64,000 bases of DNA. It comes from QHCA01 sp003244095 (GTDB lineage: Bacteria > Actinomycetota > Actinomycetes > Mycobacteriales > QHCA01). A program made the position numbers and the translations under genes. This document shows positions 17,078-26,040 of this stretch, piece after piece. Within the stretch, counting starts at the first letter, position 1, and each line of letters begins with the position of its first letter. The stretch spans positions 1 to 64,000 of the forward strand of contig JBBQNN010000009.1 of NCBI GenBank assembly GCA_038329965.1. Direction: 5' to 3'. Below the pieces are notes generated by a model. The model was not told the DNA's origin. It made no database searches and saw only the letters and a program-made list of their open reading frames with translations.

Positions 17078-18232
17078 ATGGTCGACTACCGGCTGGGCGA
17101 GGAGCAGGAAGGCTTCCGCAAGACCGTGGAGGACTTCGCGGGCAAGGTCGTGGCGCCCAAGGCGCACGGCTACGACGAGAGCGGCGAATTCCCGTACGAC
17201 GTCGTCGCGGCCATGGGGGAGATGGGCCTGTTCGGGCTGCCCTTCCCCGAGGAGTACGGCGGCATGGGCGGTGACTACTTCACCCTCTGCCTGGCCATCG
17301 AGGAGCTCGCCAGGGCCGACTCCAGCGTCGCCATCACGCTGGAGGCCGCCGTGTCGCTCGGCGCGATGCCGGTCTTCCGCTTCGGCTCCGACGCGCAGAA
17401 GCAGCAGTGGCTACCCGCCCTGTGCTCGGGCGCGGCGCTTGGCGCGTTCGGCCTCACCGAGCCCGGCAGTGGCTCGGATGCCGGTGCCATTCGCACGACG
17501 GCCCGGCTGGCTGACGGCCACTGGGTGATCAACGGGACGAAAGCCTTCATTACCAACTCGGGCACCGACATCACCCGGCTGGTGACCGTGACGGCCGCCA
17601 CCGGGCAGCGCGATGACGGGCGCCCGGAGGTCTCCTCCTTCCTGGTGCCCGTGCCCACCCCGGGCTTCTCGGCGTCGAAAAGCTACTCCAAGGTCGGCTG
17701 GCATGCCTCCGACACCCACGAGCTGGCCTTCGCCGACGTGCGGGTGCCGGCGGCGAACCTCCTCGGTGAGCGGGGCCGCGGGTACGCCAACTTCCTCTCC
17801 ACCCTCGACGAGGGGCGCATCGCCTACGCGGCGCTGGGCGTCGGGTTGTCCCAGGCCTGCATCGACGAGTCGGTGCGCTACGCCGGGCAGCGGCAGGCCT
17901 TCGGCCAGAACATCGGCGCCTACCAGGCTATCCAGTTCAAGATCGCCGACATGCAGATGCGCACGCACGTCGCCCGGCTGGCCTACTACGACGCCGCCGC
18001 CCGGATGCTGGCCGGCCGGCCGTTCAAGAAGGAGGCGGCGATCGCCAAGCTGTACTCCAGCGAGAGCGCGGTCACCAACGCGCGGGAGGCGACGCAGATC
18101 TTCGGCGGGTACGGCTTCATGAACGAATTCCCCGTGGCGCGTCACTGGCGCGACTCCAAGGTGCTCGAGATCGGTGAAGGCACCTCAGAGGTGCAGCGCA
18201 TGCTGATCGCCCGCGAACTCGGCCTCAACTAG
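17078..18232 (+). CDS. Acyl-CoA dehydrogenase
   Basis: 384-aa FAD enzyme making the alpha-beta double bond in acyl-CoA. It has the full three-domain layout. FGLTEPGSGSDAG is the FAD-binding strand. GQRQAFGQNIGAYQAIQFKI and FGGYGFMNEFPVARHW belong to the C-terminal helical domain. EIGEGTSEVQRM holds the usual catalytic Glu. The ATG follows AGGAAGGG. Chain-length preference is not readable; the isovaleryl/short-chain group fits the nearby leucine-type genes. Its stop abuts the convergent sigma-factor gene. Confidence 0.92.
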   Translation: MVDYRLGEEQEGFRKTVEDFAGKVVAPKAHGYDESGEFPYDVVAAMGEMGLFGLPFPEEYGGMGGDYFTLCLAIEELARADSSVAITLEAAVSLGAMPVFRFGSDAQKQQWLPALCSGAALGAFGLTEPGSGSDAGAIRTTARLADGHWVINGTKAFITNSGTDITRLVTVTAATGQRDDGRPEVSSFLVPVPTPGFSASKSYSKVGWHASDTHELAFADVRVPAANLLGERGRGYANFLSTLDEGRIAYAALGVGLSQACIDESVRYAGQRQAFGQNIGAYQAIQFKIADMQMRTHVARLAYYDAAARMLAGRPFKKEAAIAKLYSSESAVTNAREATQIFGGYGFMNEFPVARHWRDSKVLEIGEGTSEVQRMLIARELGLN

Positions 18233-19750
18233 TCACTTCTCGCGGCGGGCCGCGTCGCGCGAGTGGTCGGCCCGGCGGCCCGCGGCCGTGTCCCCGCCGC
18301 CTGCGCTCTGCTTGTTCAGGGATGCCGAGTCGACGTTGTTCTGGCTCTCTGGATCGGTGATTCCCGGCGAGCGGACCCGGGCCATGACCTGCCCGCCGCC
18401 CTTGACCTGCACGGTGACGGTGGCTGTCGTCGACGCGCCGGAGGCGAGCGGGGCGTGCTTGCACGTCAGCGTCTGCTGTCGGGTGCAGGCCCACCCGCGC
18501 AGGCCGGAGCCCGGCTCCGGGCTCTCCGGGGCGGTGATGACCAGGGTGATCTCGGCGGTGGGGCCGGGCCCGACGTTCGATACGTGCACCTTGACCGCCG
18601 CCCGGCCGTGCTGGGTGGCCGCGTTGGTGACCCGTACGCCGAGATCGGCGCGGCGGGGCACCGGCAGGACCGGCACCCGTGGGCCCGGTAGCAGGGCGGC
18701 CGGAGTGACCCTGGCCGGTGCGACGGCGGCCGTGGCCCGCGGCCGTGTCCCCGCCGCGGCGCGCGCGAGCACGCCCGTGGTGGCGCGCACGGCGCCCGGC
18801 CCGATCAGGGCTGCGATCGAGTCGCTGCCGGGCAGGGCGGTTGCTCCCGGTGCCGGCGCGCCCGCCGCGCTGGGCGGTTCTTCCGGCCGGACAGTCGGAT
18901 CGGACGAGATCACCGTGACTCCGGTCAGCAGGACCACGGCGACGACCGCAGCCGCGGCGGCCAGGCCGGCTGAGGCGTTGGCCGTCCCGAAGTTGTCCTG
19001 GGCCCACCGCCTGGGCCGGACCAGCCGGCCGCGCCCCGCGGTCGGCCCGGTGCCGGCCGCGACGTACGCAGCGGCATGGGAGCCGAGGACGAGGGGGCCG
19101 AGCATGCCGCGCAGGCCCGTGTCGAGTTTGCCCAGCTGCCCGCACAACGCCGTGCAACGGTGGCAGTCGTCGACGTGCTTGTCGTCCTCGGGTACGTGGG
19201 CGCCGAAGCGCTGTGCCGCCCAGTGGCAGGCGGGATCGTTGGTGCTGTCCACGTGCTCCTGCAGGTAGGCCTGGCGCAACCGCTCGCGGGCCCGGCCGGT
19301 CAGTGCGGTAACGGCGCTCGGCGCCAGGCCCAGCAGCCGGCCGACCTGGGCGGGCGTCTCGCTCTCGACCTCGGTGTGCCACAGGATCAGTTGCCAGCGT
19401 TCGGGCAGCCGCGCGAAGGCCGGGGCGGCCAGCGTCCGCTCGGCCAACCGCGTTCTCGTGAGGATCCGGTCGTCGTGCGCCGAGCGAAGCGCGGTGAGCA
19501 GGTACGGGCGGAACGCGACGTCTGGCCCGCCGCCGCGCTGCAGCGTGGCCAGCACTGTCGCGAGAGCCTCGTCCACGAGCTCGTCCGCCTCGGCCGGGCT
19601 CAGGGTCAGCAGCGCGCTCAGCCGGCGAGCGGCCTGCAGGTGCCGGGCGGACAGCTCGGCGTACGCAGGCAGCCGGCCGAGCCGGGCGGCCTTGATCAGG
19701 TGGGCATCGCTCGGCCGGCTCCTTGCTAGCGCGATCGATGGAGAGGTCAT
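18233..19750 (-). CDS. ECF sigma factor fused to zinc finger, membrane segment and DUF11-like domain
   Basis: 505 aa. Residues 1-170 carry sigma-70 region 2-like (AYAELSARHLQAARRLSALL) and region 4-like helices (RLLGLAPSAVTALTGRARER). Next comes an anti-sigma-type zinc finger, HVDDCHRCTALC. One membrane helix follows (AGLAAAAAVVAVVLLTGVTV), then a Pro/Ala-rich linker. The predicted exported C-terminus resembles a CARDB/DUF11 beta-sandwich (DLGVRVTNAATQHGRAAVKV), ending in a charged tail. Having sigma, zinc finger and outer domain in one chain suggests a membrane-tethered transcription factor sensing the envelope (inference). Start ATG 19750 after GGTGAG. Confidence 0.75.
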   Translation of the reverse strand: MTSPSIALARSRPSDAHLIKAARLGRLPAYAELSARHLQAARRLSALLTLSPAEADELVDEALATVLATLQRGGGPDVAFRPYLLTALRSAHDDRILTRTRLAERTLAAPAFARLPERWQLILWHTEVESETPAQVGRLLGLAPSAVTALTGRARERLRQAYLQEHVDSTNDPACHWAAQRFGAHVPEDDKHVDDCHRCTALCGQLGKLDTGLRGMLGPLVLGSHAAAYVAAGTGPTAGRGRLVRPRRWAQDNFGTANASAGLAAAAAVVAVVLLTGVTVISSDPTVRPEEPPSAAGAPAPGATALPGSDSIAALIGPGAVRATTGVLARAAAGTRPRATAAVAPARVTPAALLPGPRVPVLPVPRRADLGVRVTNAATQHGRAAVKVHVSNVGPGPTAEITLVITAPESPEPGSGLRGWACTRQQTLTCKHAPLASGASTTATVTVQVKGGGQVMARVRSPGITDPESQNNVDSASLNKQSAGGGDTAAGRRADHSRDAARREK

Positions 19751-19897
19751 CGGCTCACCGGGGGCTGGGAGGCGCCCGGCAGGGTGGCAGGAGCTCTCCC
19801 CAAAAGAGTAGGTCGTCCCCAGCCCGTACCGGGGGCGTTCTGCCAGAATGCCGGTGTCAGCGGTGGGCGCCGCCGCCCCTTCTGCCACCCTTGGCTG

Positions 19898-21076
19898 ATG
19901 GACGTCCGTACGGGCCTGCCGGTGGTGGGAATGGTGGGTGCCGGCCAACTGGCCCGGATGACACACCAGGCCTCGATCGCTCTCGGCCTGTCGTTGCGCG
20001 TCCTCGCCACCAGCCGCGACGACGCGGCGGCGCTCGTCGCGGCGGATGTGACGGTCGGTGACCACAGGTCCTACGACACCCTGCTGGCCTTTGCGGAGGG
20101 CTGTGACGTGCTCACCTTCGACCACGAGCACGTGCCCGGCGACCTGCTGAGCGAGCTGGTGTCGTCGGGTGTCGTGGTGCTGCCCGGCCCCGACGCGCTG
20201 CTGCACGCGCAGGACAAGCAGGTCCTACGCGAGCGGCTGTCCGCCCTGGGATTCGCCGTGCCGCGCTGGTCGGTGGTGACGACCGCTCAGGACGTCGTCG
20301 GCTTCGCCGACGGCACGTGGCCGGTCGTCGCCAAGGCGGTGCGCGGAGGGTACGACGGACGCGGCGTGTGGTTCCTGGCCGATGCGGAGCAGGCCCGTGA
20401 ATTGTTCGATGCGCGACAGGCCGCGGCTCGCGTGGTGACGGGGGCGCACCTGATCGTCGAGGAGCGGGTGCCGCTGGTGCGTGAGCTGTCGGCCGTGATC
20501 GCGCGGTCGCCGTACGGTCAGGTGGCTACCTGGCCCGTCGTCGAGACCGTGCAGCGGGACGGGATCTGTGTCGAGGTGCTCGCGCCGGCACCGGGTGTCG
20601 GCGCCGACACCGCGATCGCGGCGCAGCACCTGGCGATCCGGATCGCCCAGGCATTTGATGTCGTCGGCGTGCTCGCCGTGGAGCTGTTCGACACCGGCCG
20701 TGAACTGCTGGTCAACGAGCTCGCCATGCGGCCGCACAACTCCGGCCACTGGACGATCGAGGGGTCGCGTACCTCGCAGTTCGAGCAGCACCTGCGCGCC
20801 GTGCTCGACTACCCGCTGGGCGCCACCGCGCCGACCGCGCCCGCGATCGCCATGGCCAACGTCCTGGGCGGACCGGACGGCGCCACCGGGATCGACGGGC
20901 GGCTGCATCACCTGCTCGCGCTTGACCCCGGGATCAAGGTGCACCTGTACGGCAAGAGCAGCCGGCCCGGCCGCAAGATCGGGCACGTCACGGCGCTCGA
21001 CAAGGACATGGTCACGGCGCGGCGGCGGGCGGCGCGGGCCGCCGGGGCACTCGGGAGGGATGTCGCGCATGACTGA
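19898..21076 (+). CDS. purK: 5-(carboxyamino)imidazole ribonucleotide synthase
   Basis: 392-aa ATP-grasp enzyme converting AIR, ATP and bicarbonate to N5-CAIR in purine synthesis. GMVGAGQLARMTHQAS is the N-terminal nucleotide loop; WPVVAKAVRGGYDGRG is the ATP-grasp lysine and glycine loop; ELAMRPHNSGHWTIEG is the metal and substrate segment. The ATG at 19898 fits the family start. It overlaps purE by 8 bases, making a purKE operon in the usual actinobacterial order, divergent from the sigma-factor gene. Confidence 0.95.
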   Translation: MDVRTGLPVVGMVGAGQLARMTHQASIALGLSLRVLATSRDDAAALVAADVTVGDHRSYDTLLAFAEGCDVLTFDHEHVPGDLLSELVSSGVVVLPGPDALLHAQDKQVLRERLSALGFAVPRWSVVTTAQDVVGFADGTWPVVAKAVRGGYDGRGVWFLADAEQARELFDARQAAARVVTGAHLIVEERVPLVRELSAVIARSPYGQVATWPVVETVQRDGICVEVLAPAPGVGADTAIAAQHLAIRIAQAFDVVGVLAVELFDTGRELLVNELAMRPHNSGHWTIEGSRTSQFEQHLRAVLDYPLGATAPTAPAIAMANVLGGPDGATGIDGRLHHLLALDPGIKVHLYGKSSRPGRKIGHVTALDKDMVTARRRAARAAGALGRDVAHD

Positions 21077-21575
21077 CGACCAGCCGCTGGTGGGCGTGAT
21101 CATGGGCAGCGACTCCGACTGGCCGGTGATGTCGGGGGCCGTGCAGGCTCTGCGCGACTTCGGGGTCGCCCACGAAGCGCACGTGGTGTCCGCCCACCGC
21201 GCCCCCCAGGTGATGCTCGACTACGCGGTGGGCGCGGCCGGCCGTGGGCTGCGCGTGATCATCGCCGGGGCCGGCGGTGCGGCACACCTGCCGGGCATGG
21301 TCGCCGCGGCCACGCCGCTGCCGGTGATCGGCGTGCCGGTGCCGCTGCGGCACCTCGACGGGCTCGACTCGCTGCTGTCCATCGTGCAGATGCCCGCCGG
21401 GGTGCCGGTGGCCACCGTGTCGGTGGCCGGTGCCCGCAACGCCGGGCTGCTCGCGGTTCGGATCCTGGCGGTGGCCGACGCCCCGCTGCGGGTGCGGATG
21501 GTGGCCTTCCAGGAGGACCTGCAGCGCAGCGTTGCCGCCAAGGACGCCGCCCTGCAGCGCCAGATACCGTCCTGA
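21069..21575 (+). CDS. purE: N5-CAIR mutase
   Basis: 168-aa class I PurE, converting N5-CAIR to CAIR. VGVIMGSDSDWPVM is the signature start; VVSAHRAPQVM holds the catalytic His; IIAGAGGAAHLPGMVAA is the active-site loop. Its ATG lies within the last codons of purK, so the pair is translationally coupled. It ends 10 bases before a convergent membrane-protein tail. Confidence 0.96.
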   Translation: MTDDQPLVGVIMGSDSDWPVMSGAVQALRDFGVAHEAHVVSAHRAPQVMLDYAVGAAGRGLRVIIAGAGGAAHLPGMVAAATPLPVIGVPVPLRHLDGLDSLLSIVQMPAGVPVATVSVAGARNAGLLAVRILAVADAPLRVRMVAFQEDLQRSVAAKDAALQRQIPS

Positions 21576-21655
21576 CGGGCCTCGTCATGCCATCCGGGTG
21601 AAGGCGTCGCGGACCCGGCGGACGTCGCGTCGGCGCTGTTCGTAGGTCGCGCCGA

Positions 21656-24583
21656 TCAGCAGCAGCAGCAGGCCGGCCGCCGCCAGGGGCAGCCACCGGC
21701 GCCGAGCAGCAGCGGCGCCTGCAGCCGCCGCCGGGCCCCGGCCAGCAGTACGGCGAGCGCGGCGCCGCCGAGGGCCAGCGGCCGGACCGCGTCCGGCGCC
21801 TCGACGTACAGCGCGGCCAGGCTGGGCAACAGGCCCGCGGCCAGCCCCGGTCCGTATGCCGCCCACGAGGACAGTGGGCGCTGGCGGCGGCGCAGCCGGC
21901 CCAGGAAGAGGGCGGCCACGACCGGCGGGACGGTGTAGGCCTCGGGCGCGGTGACGCCGATGTCGGCCAGCCGTACCCACGAGGCCGCGATCAGCAGGAC
22001 GGTGCCGACCAGCGAGGCCCAGCGCCGGTCCGGGCGCAGGGCCGTCGCGCCCACGGCCGTGCCGGCCACGCAGAGGGCGACGCTCAGCGCCAGCGGGTGG
22101 GTCACGGTCAACGCGACCCCGACCAGGCCACCGGCAGCGGCCACCCACTCGCCGGCCACCGCCTCCCACGGCCGGGTGCGGCGCCCCACGGCGGCCGCGA
22201 GCGCGAGCCCGGCGGCTACCGCCAGCGCACCGAACGCGCCCACGTAGGCCGGCTGCCCAGCGGCCATGGTCGCGGCGACGCCGTCCAGCACGGCGGCGGA
22301 GCCGGCGACGACGGTGGCCACCCGCACCACCGCCGTGGTGCGGCCGTGAACGGCAGCCACCAGGGTCGCTGCGGCGAGTACGGAGAGCGCCACGACGGTG
22401 GCCGGCGCGGTGGCGAGTGACCAGGCCAGCGCCGTCGCGGCGAGCACCGCCGCGGTTGCGCCGGCGGCGGCGGGTGCGACGAGGCCGCCGGGACGGCCGA
22501 GCGTCGCTGCCAGCGCCGCGGCGACCCCGATCCCGATGACGGCGAGCACCGCGGGCACCAGCGCGCCGCCGGACCAGTGCACCCCCGGCGCGAGGGCGCG
22601 GACTGTCCCCGGCGCCGCCCCCCAACCGGTCGCGAACCAGGCGTACGGTGCGGCGTAAGCCTGCACCAGCGGCCGGCCCACCGTGGCCAGCGCGCCGATC
22701 ATCGGCAGGGCGCCGGCGGCGAGGGTCCCGAGGACGCCGATGACCAGCGCGCGCGCGTGGAGCGGCAGGCGGCGCTCGGCGACGTGCGCGGCGGCCGCCG
22801 CCGCGGCGGCCACCCCCAGCATGGCCCAGGCCGCTCCGGTCGCCGTACCGCCGGAGACCAGCACGACAGCCGCCGCCTCGGCGGCGAGGGCGGGACCGAG
22901 CAGCCCGGCGGCCACCGCGCCGACGGTGGCCCGCCCGGCCACGACGGCGCACCCGGCCAGGAGCACCGCCGTCGCCGCCAGCACGATCACCGTGCCGGGG
23001 CGTTCGGCCAGCGAGCCGGCCAGGGTGATCGACAGCAACGCCAGCCCTGCGGCACCGGCGGCCAGGCTGCCCAGGCCGCGCCGCAGCAGGGCCGCGAACA
23101 GGCAGCAGACGGCCGCGACGGCACCCTGGGTCGCCAGTGCGGCGACGCGGGTGGAGCCGAGGGCGAGTGGTGCGAGGACGGCCGCGAGCAGCAGCCCGGC
23201 GTAGCTGCAGGCGAGCACGGCACGCCGGCCGGCTACCAGCGAGGCGAGCCCGGTCGCGGCAGCCGCGAGCAGCAGGGCGGTGGCCAGGACGCTGGGACTG
23301 TAGGACCAGGCCACGTGCGGGCCGACGGCCACGCGGGCGCTGACCGGTGCGCCGGCCCATGGCCGCCGCAACCAGAGGAAGGGCCCGGCCAGGGCAACGG
23401 TCACCGGCGTGAGGATGGCGAGGCCGGCGGCACCGAACAGCACCCAGGCGGCGCCCGCCGACCCGCGCCGCCAGTTCCTGGACATCGCCAGCGCGGCGAG
23501 GGCGAGCAGCAGCGCGGCACCGGCCGGCGCGACGGCCCCGGCGCCGTGCAGGCTCGGCAGCGCCAGCCCGACGCCGGCCGCCGCAACCGGCAGGATGCCG
23601 AGGCCGGCCAGCAGGGCGCGGCCCAGCCCTGTCCCGGCCAGCACGGCGGCCCCGACGATCAGCAGTCCGGCGAGAGCCAGGGTGGCAGCCGGCCGGGCCG
23701 GTGCGTCGGCGAACGTGAAGATGGCGGCCACGGGGATCGCGTACGCCGCGGCGACGCCGCCGAAGATCCAGGCGATGACCCGCTCCGGTCGCAGTCCGAC
23801 CCGGCCCCGGGTGGCAGCGAGTACGGCGACGTTCAGCCCGATCGCGATGGTGGCGGCCAGCGCCGTGCCGGTCGGGGTGACGCGCGGCAGTGCGCCCACC
23901 GCCAGCGGCACCGGCAACTGGGCGACCGACAGGCCGGCTACCCGGGTCAGGCGCACCGGCACCAGTGCCGGGTAGGCCACCGCCACCGCGGCGATCACGG
24001 CGGTGGCGGCAGCGGCGTAGCCCCATCCGTCGGCCCGGTCGAGGCCGAGGGCACCGGCCCGGTAGGCGGCATAGGCATCCGTGCACATCAGCACCAGGCC
24101 GAGGAGGGCGATCGTCTCCGCGGTGGCGGTCAGCCGGTGGCGGACCAGCCAGGCCGGCAGGCCGAGGGTGACCGCGGTGAGGGTCATCAGGATCGCGGCC
24201 CGGCCGGCCAGCCCGAACCGGCCCCAGGCCACCACGGTGAAGACCACTACAGCCACCGTCAGGAGCAGGCCGCCCAGGGCCAGCAGGATGCCCTGCACCG
24301 AGCGCGGGGAGGACTCGCGGGCGGTGGGGCGCGGCGCCCACGCGGGGGGCGGCGGGAAGCCGGCAGGCGGGGGCCGTAGGGAGCGCGGGACGGGCCGGGT
24401 GCCCGCCGCGACCGGCACCGGTGGGGTGACCGCGGTGCCGGCGTTGGCGGCGATCGCCTGGTCGACGTTCCACAACTCGGCGGCAGCCGGACCGTTCAGC
24501 GGGAGCCCGCACCGGGGGCAGGCTCGTGCCCGTGGTGGCAGGGCGGCCGTACAGTCGGGACAGCGCTGCGCGAGATGCTCCAT
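21656..24583 (-). CDS. Giant polytopic membrane protein with zinc ribbon, C-terminus frameshifted
   Basis: 975-aa protein. It begins with a double-Cys zinc ribbon (CPDCTAALPPRARACPRCG), then a Pro-rich linker. About 850 residues of Ala/Val/Leu-rich helices follow, probably 25 or more membrane spans. This looks like the actinobacterial proteins annotated as SCO7613 C-terminal-domain membrane proteins; the role is unknown. The last residues (GCPWRRPACCCC) look wrong. The natural end, RWLPLAAAGLLLLLIGATYE then QRRRDVRRVRDAFTRMA, sits in another frame down to 21585. Some 20-odd residues and the frame were lost near 21695-21705 by a deletion, or the assembly is short there. Confidence 0.7.
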   Translation of the reverse strand: MEHLAQRCPDCTAALPPRARACPRCGLPLNGPAAAELWNVDQAIAANAGTAVTPPVPVAAGTRPVPRSLRPPPAGFPPPPAWAPRPTARESSPRSVQGILLALGGLLLTVAVVVFTVVAWGRFGLAGRAAILMTLTAVTLGLPAWLVRHRLTATAETIALLGLVLMCTDAYAAYRAGALGLDRADGWGYAAAATAVIAAVAVAYPALVPVRLTRVAGLSVAQLPVPLAVGALPRVTPTGTALAATIAIGLNVAVLAATRGRVGLRPERVIAWIFGGVAAAYAIPVAAIFTFADAPARPAATLALAGLLIVGAAVLAGTGLGRALLAGLGILPVAAAGVGLALPSLHGAGAVAPAGAALLLALAALAMSRNWRRGSAGAAWVLFGAAGLAILTPVTVALAGPFLWLRRPWAGAPVSARVAVGPHVAWSYSPSVLATALLLAAAATGLASLVAGRRAVLACSYAGLLLAAVLAPLALGSTRVAALATQGAVAAVCCLFAALLRRGLGSLAAGAAGLALLSITLAGSLAERPGTVIVLAATAVLLAGCAVVAGRATVGAVAAGLLGPALAAEAAAVVLVSGGTATGAAWAMLGVAAAAAAAAHVAERRLPLHARALVIGVLGTLAAGALPMIGALATVGRPLVQAYAAPYAWFATGWGAAPGTVRALAPGVHWSGGALVPAVLAVIGIGVAAALAATLGRPGGLVAPAAAGATAAVLAATALAWSLATAPATVVALSVLAAATLVAAVHGRTTAVVRVATVVAGSAAVLDGVAATMAAGQPAYVGAFGALAVAAGLALAAAVGRRTRPWEAVAGEWVAAAGGLVGVALTVTHPLALSVALCVAGTAVGATALRPDRRWASLVGTVLLIAASWVRLADIGVTAPEAYTVPPVVAALFLGRLRRRQRPLSSWAAYGPGLAAGLLPSLAALYVEAPDAVRPLALGGAALAVLLAGARRRLQAPLLLGAGGCPWRRPACCCC

Positions 24584-24642
24584 GACGGCAGTTTCCCCAC
24601 CCGCGCGGGGGTTCGTGGAGAGCAGAAGTACTCAGCCGCCAC

Positions 24643-24666
24643 CTCGCTCCGCTCGATGCTCACTCG
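24643..24666. repeat. 24-bp interspersed repeat, copy A
   Basis: A 24-base sequence opening CTCGCTCCGCTCGATGCT is found unchanged at 56696-56719. Here it lies between the membrane-protein start and the UDP-glucose dehydrogenase stop. Confidence 0.7.
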
Positions 24667-24667
24667 C

Positions 24668-25999
24668 TCAAGGCCGGCCCAGGGCGCGGTACTGCCAGCC
24701 CGCGGCGCGCCACGACACCGGGTCCAGGGCGTTGCGGCCGTCGACGATGCGCCGCTGGCGAACGACCGACCCCAGGACGGCCGGATCGAGCTCGCGGAAC
24801 TCCGCCCACTCGGTGAGCATCAGGACCAGGTCGGCGTCGCGGCTGGCGGCCAGCGTGCTGGCGGCGTAGGACAGGTGCGGGAAGCGCGCCCGGGCGCTGT
24901 CCATGGCTTGCGGGTCGTACACCTCGACGAGGGCACCCTGCTGGTGCAGCCGGCTGGCCACGTCGAGAGCCGGGGAGTCGCGGACGTCGTCGGAGTTGGG
25001 CTTGAAGGCCGCACCGAGCACGGCGACACGCTTGCCGGCGAACGTACCGTCGGTCAGCTCCCGGGCCAGGTCGATCGCCCGGTCGCGGCGGCGCAGGTTG
25101 ATCGAGTCCACCTCGCGCAGGAACGACAGCGCCTGGTCGACGCCGAGCTCGCCGGCCCGGGCCATGAACGCGCGGATGTCCTTGGGCAGGCAGCCACCGC
25201 CGAAGCCCAGCCCCGCGTTGAGGAAGCGGCCGCCGATGCGGTTGTCGTAGGACAGCGCCTCGGACAGCTTCGTCACGTCGGCCCGTGCGGCCTCGCAGAC
25301 CTCAGCCATCGCGTTGATGAAGGAGATCTTGGTGGCGAGGAACGCATTGGCCGCTACCTTGACCAGCTCGGCGGTCGCCAGGTCGGTGACGACCACGGGT
25401 ACGCCCGCCTCGATCAGCGCCGCGTAGACCTCGCGCAGCCCGCGTTCGGCCTCGGCGTCGGCCACCCCGAACACCAGCCGGTCGGGTCGCAGCGTGTCGT
25501 GTACCGCGTTGCCCTCGCGCAGGAACTCCGGGCTCCACGCGAGGGCCACGTGCTCCGCCGCGGGTGCGTGTGCCAGCAGGAGCCGGGCCATCAGCGCCGC
25601 CGTACCGGCAGGGACCGTGGACTTGCCCACCACCAGGCACCTGCGGGTGAGCAGCGGTGCGAGCGAGGAGAAGGCCGCCGCGACGTGCGTCAGATCGGCG
25701 GCGTTCTCGCCGAGCTTCTGCGGGGTGCCGACGCAGACGAAGTGCACGTCGCCGAAGTCCGCCGCGTCCTCGTACGACGTCGTGAAGCGCAGCCGCCCGC
25801 TGGCCAGGCCCTTGCACAGCAACTCGGGCAGCTCGGGCTCGAAGAAGGGCAGGTCGCCGGCGGACAGCCGGGCCACCTTGTCCCGGTCGACGTCCAGCCC
25901 GACGACGTCGAAGCCCAGCTCGGTCATGCACGCCGCGTGGGTGGCGCCCAGGTAGCCCGTACCGAGCACGGTGATCCTCGGCCTGCCGTCGTCAGCCAT
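24668..25999 (-). CDS. UDP-glucose 6-dehydrogenase
   Basis: 443-aa enzyme of the UDP-glucose/GDP-mannose dehydrogenase family, oxidising UDP-glucose to UDP-glucuronate with 2 NAD. ITVLGTGYLGATHAACM is the N-terminal Rossmann loop; GLGFGGGCLPKDIRAF carries the catalytic Cys; RVAVLGAAFKPNSDDVRDSP is the C-terminal domain start. The ATG at 25999 is picked because a TAGCCT box lies seven bases upstream and the Rossmann fold follows at once. It supplies precursors for cell-surface polysaccharide. It is divergent from an acyl-CoA dehydrogenase gene. Confidence 0.92.
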   Translation of the reverse strand: MADDGRPRITVLGTGYLGATHAACMTELGFDVVGLDVDRDKVARLSAGDLPFFEPELPELLCKGLASGRLRFTTSYEDAADFGDVHFVCVGTPQKLGENAADLTHVAAAFSSLAPLLTRRCLVVGKSTVPAGTAALMARLLLAHAPAAEHVALAWSPEFLREGNAVHDTLRPDRLVFGVADAEAERGLREVYAALIEAGVPVVVTDLATAELVKVAANAFLATKISFINAMAEVCEAARADVTKLSEALSYDNRIGGRFLNAGLGFGGGCLPKDIRAFMARAGELGVDQALSFLREVDSINLRRRDRAIDLARELTDGTFAGKRVAVLGAAFKPNSDDVRDSPALDVASRLHQQGALVEVYDPQAMDSARARFPHLSYAASTLAASRDADLVLMLTEWAEFRELDPAVLGSVVRQRRIVDGRNALDPVSWRAAGWQYRALGRP

Positions 26000-26006
26000 C
26001 CGGCTC

Positions 26007-26012
26007 AGGCTA
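26007..26012 (-). promoter_or_regulatory. -10 box of leaderless UDP-glucose dehydrogenase gene
   Basis: Minus-strand TAGCCT ends seven bases before the ATG at 25999. Confidence 0.55.
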
Positions 26013-26040
26013 CGAGGGCCGGTCATGCGCCGGTCATACG

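Noticed and set aside
22577..24379. 600-codon plus-strand open frame over the giant membrane protein
   Set aside because: Low-complexity Gly/Arg/Gln/Asp product typical of antisense reading of Ala-rich membrane helices.
21585..24512. 975-codon alternative frame on the minus strand over the membrane protein
   Set aside because: Mostly Arg/Gly/Pro-rich nonsense; only its last ~40 codons look real, and these are the displaced tail of the main protein.
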